Shown here: positions 32,313 through 39,775 of the stretch, piece after piece
How the letters are laid out: every line of letters begins with the position of its first letter
Numbering within the stretch: position 1 is the stretch's first letter
From: JAGXQV01 sp964527565
GTDB taxonomy: Bacteria; Pseudomonadota; Gammaproteobacteria; Burkholderiales; Sulfuricellaceae
NCBI GenBank assembly: GCA_964527565.1
Contig: CAZGOY010000005.1
Coordinates: 50,055 to 114,054, forward strand
Direction of reading: 5' to 3'
Length of the DNA: 64,000 nt
Program-made: the position numbers and the translations under genes
Notes under the pieces: model-generated
What the model was told of the DNA's origin: nothing
Seen by the model: the letters and a program-made list of their open reading frames with translations, nothing else
Database searches by the model: none

Positions 32313-32315
32313 GCT

Positions 32316-33008
32316 TCAAATCTTCTTTATCAGTTTTACCGCTTCCAGCAGGTTTTCGATTACCGCATCGCAATTTTGCTCGCGCACATCGCGCCCGCCA
32401 TTGTAGCCGTAGGGCAGCAGAAACACGCGGCATCCGGCGGCGTTGGCGGCCTGCGTGTCGTTGAGCGAGTCGCCGATCAACAACAGCTCGCCCGGTATGC
32501 AGCCGAAGAATTCGGCGGCATGCAACAGGGGCAGGGGGTCGGGTTTTTTCTTTGGCAGGCTGTCGCCGGAAAGAATCAGGCTGAAGGCGGGTTTCAGGCC
32601 CATCGCCTCCAGCAACGGCAGGGTGAAAATTTCCGCCTTGTTGGTGACGCAGGCCAGCGGGAACCCGGCAGCGCGCAGGGCATTTACCCCTTCCAGCGCA
32701 CCCGGATAGGGGCACGTGGCAAGCGTCAGCACTTCGGCGTAATGCTTCTGGAACAGGGGCAGGGCGCGCTCGAAAAGGGCTGCATCGGGTTGGCCGTGCA
32801 TTTCGCCGGTCAGCGCGCGTTTCACCAGATTGGCGATACCGTTGCCGATGAATGACTGGATTTTCGCCAGATCGACCGGCGGCCGACCCAGGTCGCGCAG
32901 CATGCGTTGCGCCGCTTCGGCGATGTCCGGCGCGGTGTCGAGCAGCGTGCCGTCAAGATCGATGACCACTGCCCGGATGGGCAGAGGAAAGGCAGTTGGG
33001 TCCAGCAT
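32316..33008 (-). CDS. gph: Phosphoglycolate phosphatase
   Basis: A 230-residue HAD-type phosphatase that removes phosphate from 2-phosphoglycolate formed during DNA repair or by Rubisco oxygenation. HAD motifs: AVVIDLDGTLLDTAPDI (motif I with Asp nucleophile), CVTNK (II), LPKKKPDPLPLL (III Lys) and LLLIGDSLNDTQAA (IV). The gene is in the common betaproteobacterial rpe-gph-trpE order, with a small lipoprotein gene between it and rpe. It ends 3 bases from the start of the trp leader frame, so it shares its mRNA with that attenuator. Confidence 0.93.
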   Translation of the reverse strand: MLDPTAFPLPIRAVVIDLDGTLLDTAPDIAEAAQRMLRDLGRPPVDLAKIQSFIGNGIANLVKRALTGEMHGQPDAALFERALPLFQKHYAEVLTLATCPYPGALEGVNALRAAGFPLACVTNKAEIFTLPLLEAMGLKPAFSLILSGDSLPKKKPDPLPLLHAAEFFGCIPGELLLIGDSLNDTQAANAAGCRVFLLPYGYNGGRDVREQNCDAVIENLLEAVKLIKKI

Positions 33009-33011
33009 GGC

Positions 33012-33410
33012 TTATTTTCCTTTGGGCGGCTCGGTAGACTGCGCGGGCACGGCAGCAACTTCTGGAGCGGGCGGGGCTGCGGGTGCAGGCTCCGGTTCTG
33101 GAACTGCTTCGCCTTCTGCTTCGCCCTCGGCCTTCTTGGCGGACTCCGCCGGTTTCAGAATCACGGGCGGCGGCGGCGGAAAGTTGGTATCGACCTTCTT
33201 GTCCTTCACGTCCACGTCCGCCTCGCGCCAGCCTTCGAGAATGGCGGTCTGGCTGAAGTCCGGGTTTTCGCGCATGCACTGTTCCGGCGACTTCTTCGAA
33301 ACGCGGCAGGCATAGCCCATGGCTGACGCATCCTTGGCCTTCTGGCCGGGGATTTCGAATTCGCAACCGGCGAGCAGCAGTGGCGGCAACAGCCACGCGA
33401 GGCGTTTCAT
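33012..33410 (-). CDS. Small lipoprotein of unknown function
   Basis: A 132-residue protein with a lipoprotein signal (KRLAWLLPPLLLAGC, lipid Cys at 16), a conserved-looking segment CRVSKKSPEQCMRENPDFSQTAILEGWREADVDV with two Cys, and a long Pro/Ala/Glu-rich tail starting with FPPPPPVI. It lies between rpe (11 bases) and gph (3 bases) in one operon. I recognise no family; the acidic Pro-rich tail could span peptidoglycan. Its position next to carbon-cycle genes is probably just operon fusion. Confidence 0.6.
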   Translation of the reverse strand: MKRLAWLLPPLLLAGCEFEIPGQKAKDASAMGYACRVSKKSPEQCMRENPDFSQTAILEGWREADVDVKDKKVDTNFPPPPPVILKPAESAKKAEGEAEGEAVPEPEPAPAAPPAPEVAAVPAQSTEPPKGK

Positions 33411-33421
33411 GGATGGACGTC

Positions 33422-34108
33422 TCAGGCCTTCGCCAGCTCCGCGCGCATGGCGGCTACCACGGAATCATAGCGGTGCGGGTCGCTGTCCTTGCCCGCGCCG
33501 TAAATCGCCGAACCGGCGACGAAGGTATCCACGCCGGCTTTCGCCACTTCCAGGATATTGCCCGGCCCCACGCCGCCATCGATTTCCAGGCTGACATTCA
33601 GGCCCCTGGCATCAATCATCTGGCGCACCTTGCGTGCCTTGTCGAGCACGTAGGGGATGAATTTCTGGCCGCCGAAACCGGGGTTTACCGACATCAGTAG
33701 CACCATGTCCAGTTTGTCCAGGGTGTATTCCAGAACGTCCAGCGGAGTGGCGGGGTTGAATACCAGCCCGGCCTTGCAACCGCTTTCCTTGATAAGGCCG
33801 ATGGTGCGGTCGACGTGTTCGGAGGCCTCCGGGTGGAAGGTGATGTAGGTAGCACCCGCCTTGGCGAAGTCGGGGATGATGCGATCCACCGGCTTGACCA
33901 TCAGGTGTACGTCGATGGGCGCGGTCACGCCATGCTTGCGCAACGCCTCGCACACCAGCGGGCCGATAGTCAGGTTGGGGACGTAATGGTTGTCCATCAC
34001 GTCGAAATGAACAACGTCCGCGCCGGCGGCGAGAACGTCATCGACTTCCTGGCCCAGCTTAGCGAAGTTGGCGGACAGGATGCTCGGGGCAATACGATAA
34101 TTCGGCAT
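33422..34108 (-). CDS. rpe: Ribulose-phosphate 3-epimerase
   Basis: This 228-residue TIM-barrel enzyme interconverts ribulose-5-phosphate and xylulose-5-phosphate in the pentose phosphate and Calvin cycles. Family motifs are APSILSANFAKLGQEV, VVHFDVMDNHYVPNLTIGP (metal His/Asp), IDVHLMVKPV, LLMSVNPGFGGQKFIP and LEIDGGVGPGN (metal Asp). It heads the rpe-lipoprotein-gph-trpL-trpE operon. It is divergent from the TonB-dependent receptor, with about 209 bases between, in which I see no convincing operator. Confidence 0.96.
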   Translation of the reverse strand: MPNYRIAPSILSANFAKLGQEVDDVLAAGADVVHFDVMDNHYVPNLTIGPLVCEALRKHGVTAPIDVHLMVKPVDRIIPDFAKAGATYITFHPEASEHVDRTIGLIKESGCKAGLVFNPATPLDVLEYTLDKLDMVLLMSVNPGFGGQKFIPYVLDKARKVRQMIDARGLNVSLEIDGGVGPGNILEVAKAGVDTFVAGSAIYGAGKDSDPHRYDSVVAAMRAELAKA

Positions 34109-34317
34109 GGCATTTCCTTGATGGTTTTATATGCAAAGGTCAGATTCTAACCACAAAACCCGCTAAATAAAAATCGGCCTGCCGTGACGCAAACAACAGG
34201 CATTTCCCGCTTCGACGGAATGGTATTAATGATATTTCGCATTTATTAAGATTGTTTCAACGCACCCAATAAGATAACATCTTTTTTCAGACCTGATTCC
34301 ACAACAAAACCAGAAAA

Positions 34318-36474
34318 ATGCCTGTTATGAACCCGTTGAACCTGGAGATTTTTTCGCGCCGCCTGATCCTCGCCACCCTTCTTGTCGCCCCGTTCGGGTC
34401 AGGGCATGCCACGCAAAAAGGGAACGATCTCAACAGCCTGTTAAATATGGAACTTGGCCAGTTGCTGAACCTCCAGGTCAGCACTGCGTCGCGTTCCCCC
34501 GAACGCTATGCCCGTTCCCCAGGCACCCTGCTGGTGGTCAGCCGCCAGCAGATTCGCGAACGCGGCTACCGCACCCTGGCTGAGTTGCTGGCCGACATGC
34601 CCTCGATGGATGTGCATAGTCTCGCCAATGGCACTAGTAACAACGCCGTCGCCGTGCGCGGCGTGGTCGGCAACAACAAGCTGCTGATCTTGCAGGACGG
34701 GGTGCGTATCTCCTCGCCGACGGGCGATCCCATCGCGCTGATGGACAACTTCCCGCTCTACCACGTGCGCCAGGTCGAGGTCGTCTATGGTCCCGCCTCA
34801 GCCCTCTATGGCGCTGATGCCTTCACCGGCGTGGTCAACCTGATTACCGGCATGGACACCGCTACGGGCAGTGAAATCGCTCTTGAGGGCGGCAGCTTCG
34901 GGCACCGTTATGGTCACTTCAACCTGGTCAAACCCGTGGGCGAAGCTGCCCGCCTGCAACTTGGCGGTCATTGGCGCGAGAACGACAACGCCGATCTTTC
35001 GAAATATTATCCCGACCTCTTCGCCACCGTGAGAGCGGGCGACCACTACAGCCAGCCCACCGCCAGCCGTTCGCTGAATGCCCGCCTGGACTGGTCGGAT
35101 TCGGTCTCGCTGGGCTGGAACCACAGCCGCTACCGCGCCCCCACCACCATCAGCGCCAAACCCGCCGGCGTGCTCTACAACGCCCGCGCCGATTACATCA
35201 CCCTGCTCGACACGCTGTGGGGCGAGTGGCGCTGGCGCATGAGCGACACGCTTTCCGGCAAGATCATGCTGGACTGGTCGCAGCATGAGGTTGACCCGAG
35301 TTCGGAGTTCGTCAATTCGTTTACCAATTTCGAACACAGCGGCTACAAGTATTCGCGCAACCAGCGCCGACACATCGAACCCCAGATTACCTGGGAACAG
35401 GCCGGACAGCGGGTAATAGCCGGTCTCAACCTGGAATGGTTCGACGCCCTGCCGAAGACCGCCAACCTGCCGCACCCCTACAATCAGGGCGGCCCGTTCT
35501 ATTACGCGAACAGCGATGACCGGCTGGAAATCGAGATTTTCCGCCAGCGCTACCAGAACCGGGGCGCCTATGTTCAGTATTCCGGCGAACTCGATGAGCG
35601 CACCCTGCTGCATCTGGGGGTGCGCTACGACGACAACTCGGTTTACGGCACCAGCCTTACCCCGCGCGCAGGCGTCAACTACACGCTAGCCTCCGGCATG
35701 GTGCTGAAATACCTGTACGGCGAGTCCTTCCTGGCGCCCTCGCCGTTCTATGCGTATGAAAACTGGGGCGGCTTCAACCCCGGCAGCCCGGCGCCGCTGA
35801 CCAGCTACTATTTCCACGTTCCCAACACCAGCCTGCAACCGGAGCTGCTGCGTTCACACGAATTGCGCCTGATCTACGCACCTACGGAAGGCTTGGAGCT
35901 GAACGCCGGACTCTACCGCCTGCGCGCCCAGGACATCATCTATCGCACCAATACCCCCACGGTGGCGAGCGGCTTCGTGCCCGGCGGCACGATCTTCTGG
36001 ACCGCCCACAACGACAACATCGGCGCGCTGGAAGCCAGCGGTATCGATGCGGGCTTCGATTACAGCCACAGCGGCAGCGGCTGGAAGGCCCGCTACTTCG
36101 GCAATGCCAGCTATACCGACGGCGAACTCTCCAGCCTCACCAAGACCGTACCCCTGCCTTTCGTGTCGCGCGGCAAGATCAATCTCGGCGTGACCTATAC
36201 CCTGCAAAACACCTGGCAGCTTACCCCCAGGCTGCGCTGGGTCAGCGATGCCCAGGGGCCGGTAGACAATGGCCGGGTACGCGTTCCCGGCTACACGGTG
36301 GCCGATCTTTACGCGCGCTGGCTGGGTGTCGGCGACAAGACCGATCTCTTCCTGCGCATCGACAACCTGCTCGACCGCCGCTACGTCAACGTCGGTGACG
36401 GCGGCTCGGGCGGTTTCGCCGGTTCGCCGCAGGAACCGCGGCGCATCGTGCTGGGGGTCAACGTCGGCTTCTGA
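34318..36474 (+). CDS. TonB-dependent outer-membrane receptor
   Basis: The 718-residue receptor has a signal peptide (ending near GSGHA), a plug domain (about 50-165: QVSTASRSPERYARSPGTLLVVSRQQIRERGYRTLAELLADMP, then VYGPASALYGADAFTGVVNLIT) and a 22-strand-type barrel ending RRIVLGVNVGF with the usual terminal Phe. The ligand, such as siderophore, cobamide or metal chelate, cannot be told. A TonB box is not evident near the mature N-terminus. The gene is alone, convergent with the HNH gene 24 bases away. Neither a Fur site nor a cobalamin riboswitch could be seen upstream. Confidence 0.9.
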   Translation: MPVMNPLNLEIFSRRLILATLLVAPFGSGHATQKGNDLNSLLNMELGQLLNLQVSTASRSPERYARSPGTLLVVSRQQIRERGYRTLAELLADMPSMDVHSLANGTSNNAVAVRGVVGNNKLLILQDGVRISSPTGDPIALMDNFPLYHVRQVEVVYGPASALYGADAFTGVVNLITGMDTATGSEIALEGGSFGHRYGHFNLVKPVGEAARLQLGGHWRENDNADLSKYYPDLFATVRAGDHYSQPTASRSLNARLDWSDSVSLGWNHSRYRAPTTISAKPAGVLYNARADYITLLDTLWGEWRWRMSDTLSGKIMLDWSQHEVDPSSEFVNSFTNFEHSGYKYSRNQRRHIEPQITWEQAGQRVIAGLNLEWFDALPKTANLPHPYNQGGPFYYANSDDRLEIEIFRQRYQNRGAYVQYSGELDERTLLHLGVRYDDNSVYGTSLTPRAGVNYTLASGMVLKYLYGESFLAPSPFYAYENWGGFNPGSPAPLTSYYFHVPNTSLQPELLRSHELRLIYAPTEGLELNAGLYRLRAQDIIYRTNTPTVASGFVPGGTIFWTAHNDNIGALEASGIDAGFDYSHSGSGWKARYFGNASYTDGELSSLTKTVPLPFVSRGKINLGVTYTLQNTWQLTPRLRWVSDAQGPVDNGRVRVPGYTVADLYARWLGVGDKTDLFLRIDNLLDRRYVNVGDGGSGGFAGSPQEPRRIVLGVNVGF

Positions 36475-36498
36475 ATGCTGCGCCGACAGCCGTAGCCG

Positions 36499-36873
36499 TC
36501 AGCCTTTGGCTTTCAGGCGAGCTTGCAACTCCGCAAAGGGATTGTGGGTCGCGCCGGATGGCGCGTTGCCCTGAACCCTTCCTCGCGCCGCCTCATCCAG
36601 AACGCGGGAATGTTCGTTGTCGTGGCAATACAGGCAAAGCAACTCCCAATTGCTGCCATCCGGCGGATTATTGTCGTGATTGTGGTCTTTGTGATGCACC
36701 GTCAACTCGCGCAAGCGGATTCCAGAAAACTCACGTCCGCAACGCCCACAAATCCACGGGAATAATTTGAGAGCCCGCTCACGATAAGTCCCCTCGCGTT
36801 CGCTGCTATGGCGGCGGGCTTCGGCGATGACACGGTCAAGCCGCGCAGAATCGAGCGTCGAAGGCTTGGTCAT
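36499..36873 (-). CDS. HNH endonuclease-like protein, YajD family
   Basis: A 124-residue protein with an HNH fold: zinc ligands CGRCGREF and CLYCHDNEH, and a core LRELTVHHKDHNHDNNPPDGSNWELLCLYCHDNEHS carrying the catalytic His pair and the N and H residues. YajD-family proteins are widespread, probably nucleic-acid acting, but the biological role is not established. The gene lies 28 bases beyond the stop of the Lys-rich small protein gene on the same strand and could be co-transcribed. Confidence 0.88.
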   Translation of the reverse strand: MTKPSTLDSARLDRVIAEARRHSSEREGTYRERALKLFPWICGRCGREFSGIRLRELTVHHKDHNHDNNPPDGSNWELLCLYCHDNEHSRVLDEAARGRVQGNAPSGATHNPFAELQARLKAKG

Positions 36874-36901
36874 GGCACCCGGCAGGTACGTGAGAACAGA
36901 C

Positions 36902-37027
36902 TCAGCGGGTCGTCAATGGAATGGTGTCGGAAGCGTGCTTCTTGGCCTGTTTGGCCGTTTTCTTTTCCTTGGCGCTCTTGGCGGGCTGCTTCTTGGTTTC
37001 CTTGTTGCTTTTTTGTTCCTTGCTCAT
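36902..37027 (-). CDS. Lys-rich 41-residue small protein
   Basis: A short frame with a strong AAGGAG ribosome site 6-8 bases before the ATG at 37027 encodes a protein starting MSKEQKSNKETKKQPAKSAK, about one third Lys, and ending IPLTTR. The MSKEQKSNKE opening is shared with small uncharacterised proteins common in proteobacteria, as I recall them. Highly basic and probably unstructured; it might bind nucleic acid. It is upstream of the HNH gene in the same direction. Confidence 0.6.
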   Translation of the reverse strand: MSKEQKSNKETKKQPAKSAKEKKTAKQAKKHASDTIPLTTR

Positions 37028-37113
37028 GATCCTCTCCTTGTGGGCATCCAGTTAGTCCGGGAAGCCTCAGTATAGGCTGATGAGCGACGGGATACCAGTT
37101 GCTGGCGTCACTG

Positions 37114-38226
37114 CTAGAGGTGCGCTGACGGGTCGCTAAACGCCAGGCCGAGGGCTGCGGCGACTTGGGAGTTGGTGACCGCGCCCCGGTCGGTATTGAG
37201 TCCGGCGCGCAGGTGCGGGTCGTCGCGCATGGCTTGCCGCCAGCCCTTATCCGCCAGAGCGAGAACGAAGGGTAGGGTCGCGTCGTTTAGTGCGAAGGTG
37301 GAGGTGCGCGGCACGGCGCCCGGCATGTTGGCCACGCAGTAATGTACGACACCGTCGGTCACGAAGGTTGGCGCGGCATGGGTGGTTGCCCGGCTGCTGG
37401 CAAAGCAGCCGCCCTGGTCGATGGAAACATCCACCAGCACCGAACCGGGCCGCATGCGCGCCAGCATTTCCCGTCTTACCAGCTTCGGCGTCGCGGCGCC
37501 CGCCACCAGCACGGCCCCCACCACCAGATCGGCGGCGAGCACGCAGGATTCGATGGCATCCGCCGTCGCGTGTAGCGTGCGCAAGCGGTTGCCGAATAGG
37601 GCATCAAGCCATACTAGGCGTTCTAGCGAGCGATCCACCACGGTGACGCGCGCGCCCATGCCGGTGGCGATCAGCGCCGCATTGTAACCGACCACGCCGC
37701 CGCCCAGTATCACCACCTCCGCCGCAGTTACGCCGGGCACGCCGCCCAGCAGCAGTCCCGCACCGCCCTGCGGTTTTTCCAGGCAGTGCGCACCCGCCTG
37801 GATGGACATGCGTCCGGCGACTTCACTCATCGGTGCCAGCAGGGGCAAGCCACCGCTCGCCCCGGTTACCGTTTCATAGGCGACGGCGGTCACGCCGGAA
37901 GCGAGCAGCAGGCGCGCCTGCTCGGGGTCTGGCGCCAGATGCAGGTAGGTAAACAACACCTGCCCCTCGTGTAGCAGGCGGCACTCTCCGGGCTGAGGTT
38001 CCTTGACTTTGACGATCAGCTCGCTGCGCGCGAATATCTCTTCCGCGCCACCGGCAATTTCCGCGCCCGCCGCCACATACAGGGCATCTCCCAGCCCGAT
38101 TGCCGCACCGGCCCCGGCCTGCACCAGCACACGATGCCCCTGGCTGGTCAGTTCGCGCACGCTGGCGGGAGTAAGGCCGACGCGATACTCGTGGTTCTTG
38201 ATCTCCTTTGGTACGCCGATCAGCAT
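37114..38226 (-). CDS. ald: Alanine dehydrogenase
   Basis: This 370-residue NAD-dependent enzyme reversibly converts L-alanine to pyruvate and ammonia. It opens with the AlaDH/PNT signature MLIGVPKEIKNHEYRVGLTP. The middle has LFTYLHLAPD with the catalytic His, then the Rossmann fold VVILGGGVVGYNAALIATGMGARVTVVDRS, and later VDVSIDQGGCFASSRATTHAAPTF. Length agrees with the family (about 370). It is a single gene, convergent with the small-protein cluster and followed by an AGCCT/AGGCT hairpin near 37065. It may channel pyruvate, fitting the pyruvate phosphate dikinase encoded 12 kb away. Confidence 0.95.
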   Translation of the reverse strand: MLIGVPKEIKNHEYRVGLTPASVRELTSQGHRVLVQAGAGAAIGLGDALYVAAGAEIAGGAEEIFARSELIVKVKEPQPGECRLLHEGQVLFTYLHLAPDPEQARLLLASGVTAVAYETVTGASGGLPLLAPMSEVAGRMSIQAGAHCLEKPQGGAGLLLGGVPGVTAAEVVILGGGVVGYNAALIATGMGARVTVVDRSLERLVWLDALFGNRLRTLHATADAIESCVLAADLVVGAVLVAGAATPKLVRREMLARMRPGSVLVDVSIDQGGCFASSRATTHAAPTFVTDGVVHYCVANMPGAVPRTSTFALNDATLPFVLALADKGWRQAMRDDPHLRAGLNTDRGAVTNSQVAAALGLAFSDPSAHL

Positions 38227-38327
38227 GGCGTCATTTCCTCAGCTCCCATAGAAAAAAGCAATTCAATTCGTTGCAATTCCGGCCGTTAATTGGCTACAGC
38301 CATTGATAAAGACAAGCGGGGCCGCTC

Positions 38328-39590
38328 ATGATAAACGCACATTCAAATCTTGCAAACGCGCTTTCCAGCTTGAACGGTTCGTTCAAGCCGTTGCAGGGTG
38401 AGAGCGGTTTTTCGAGGACCAGCCGACTGGATCCGCAAGTCCGAGACCATGGCGGCCTGACCCGATTCGACGCCTCCAAGGCCGCCTCGCTGCTGAATGA
38501 CCGGATGGCATCCTCTGCGCGCAGTGCGCTTGCTGCGAATACGCCGCAAGCGCCGGGCGTGCTGGGCGGTGATTTCAGTCCGGAAAAGGTCGCACAGAAC
38601 ATTCTTTCGTTCATCGATTCCGCGATTGGCGCCCTGCGCGCCAGCGGCGCCGATGCTGCCGCCGTAGAGAAAAAAATGGCGCTGGCCCAAGCGGCCGTCG
38701 AAAAAGGCTTTGCCGAAGCCAGGGACATTCTCCAGTCGTTCGGCGCGTGGGACGGCAGCGTCAAGGCCAACGCCGAGAAAACCCTGGAACTGATCCACAA
38801 GGGGTTCGATGCCAGGGGGGCGGGGGCGCAACCGGCTTTGCCTGCCCCGGCAAGCCACTCCGCCACGGGGACCCAGAGTGCGCGCCTGGCCGCCTACGAT
38901 ATGAAGCGGACGGAAACCTTTGAGATGGAAATCAAAACCCGCGAAGGCGATATCGTCAAGCTATCCTACTCCGCAAACCAGTCTGCCGGTTTTCAGGCCA
39001 GCCGCATTGCGGACGAAAACGGCATCGCGCAGGCGCTTTCCGCGTATTCCGGCAAGAGCGAAAATCTGTCGTTCTCCGTTCAGGGCGATTTAAACGACGA
39101 GGAGAAACATGCCATCGCCAACCTGATGAAGGGCGTGGATAAACTGGCCCAGGATTTTTATGGCGGAGACATGCAAGGCGCCATGCAGCATGCCATGGTA
39201 CTGGACATGAACAAGGAACAACTTTCGAGCCTGTCGTTGGACTTGAGCTACACGCAATCACGCAGCGCCATCACCGCTTATCGGCAGGTGGATGCAATCG
39301 ATCAGAACCGGCGCGGCGCGGCCCCGCTCAACAATCGCGAGGCCGCCAGCATCGGCGATTTCAACGACAAGCTGGCAGCAATGTTGCGGGAAACCGAGCG
39401 ATTTTTCCGCGATGCCGATAAGCTGTTGAAGAAATTGTTTAGCGACATGGCGCCTGAAAGCGCAAACGACAAGCCGCAAGGCTCGGGAAATAATACCTTG
39501 CACGACTTGCTGGAAGGATTGATCGTCGGCGCCGCACGGCGCAACGACCGGGAGCCGACCATAACGCCTCATCAAGGAACGGGTACCTGA
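38328..39590 (+). CDS. DUF5610 domain protein
   Basis: A 420-residue protein without signal peptide. Residues about 75-165 match DUF5610: PEKVAQNILSFIDSAIGALRASGADAAAVEKKMALAQAAVEKGFAEARDILQSFG then TLELIHKGFDA. The rest includes a beta-rich part (FEMEIKTREGDIVKLSYSANQS) and long helices (LADEEK-like NDEEKHAIANLMKGVDKLAQDFYGGD). DUF5610 proteins are often near flagellar or surface genes, but none is here. The function is unknown. It stands alone between ald and nrdA. Confidence 0.7.
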   Translation: MINAHSNLANALSSLNGSFKPLQGESGFSRTSRLDPQVRDHGGLTRFDASKAASLLNDRMASSARSALAANTPQAPGVLGGDFSPEKVAQNILSFIDSAIGALRASGADAAAVEKKMALAQAAVEKGFAEARDILQSFGAWDGSVKANAEKTLELIHKGFDARGAGAQPALPAPASHSATGTQSARLAAYDMKRTETFEMEIKTREGDIVKLSYSANQSAGFQASRIADENGIAQALSAYSGKSENLSFSVQGDLNDEEKHAIANLMKGVDKLAQDFYGGDMQGAMQHAMVLDMNKEQLSSLSLDLSYTQSRSAITAYRQVDAIDQNRRGAAPLNNREAASIGDFNDKLAAMLRETERFFRDADKLLKKLFSDMAPESANDKPQGSGNNTLHDLLEGLIVGAARRNDREPTITPHQGTGT

Positions 39591-39631
39591 TTTTCCAACG
39601 CGTTTCCACAATAATACGCAAAAATTAAAAG

Positions 39632-39660
39632 TTGCGTTTTATCACCTCGAAAACTAGAAT
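39632..39660 (+). promoter_or_regulatory. Promoter of the nrdA gene
   Basis: TTGCGT (39632-39637) and TAGAAT (39655-39660) are 17 bases apart. The -10 coincides with the first NrdR box, so the repressor would directly cover it. Confidence 0.55.
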
Positions 39661-39697
39661 TAGTGCCGAGCATTCCAGAAAAACACAATATGTTGTG
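39653..39697 (+). promoter_or_regulatory. Pair of NrdR boxes
   Basis: Two dyads, ACTAGAATTAGT (39653-39664) and CACAATATGTTGTG (39684-39697), have centres 32 bases apart, about three helical turns. That matches the known paired NrdR box layout (consensus near acaCwATATwGtgt) upstream of ribonucleotide reductase operons. NrdR with dATP represses nrd genes when deoxynucleotides are plentiful. Confidence 0.75.
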
Positions 39698-39775
39698 GAT
39701 ATCCCTCTGGATGAATTGTAGATAAGTGACCGCCGCCCCGCTGCGCGCCGCGTCAATCAAGGAGAAAACCAACCC

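Noticed and set aside
34200..34317. A Fur box or cobalamin riboswitch upstream of the TonB-dependent receptor
   Set aside because: Only weak AT-rich similarity (AATGATATTTCGCATT) and no conserved B12-box sequence, so neither is supported.
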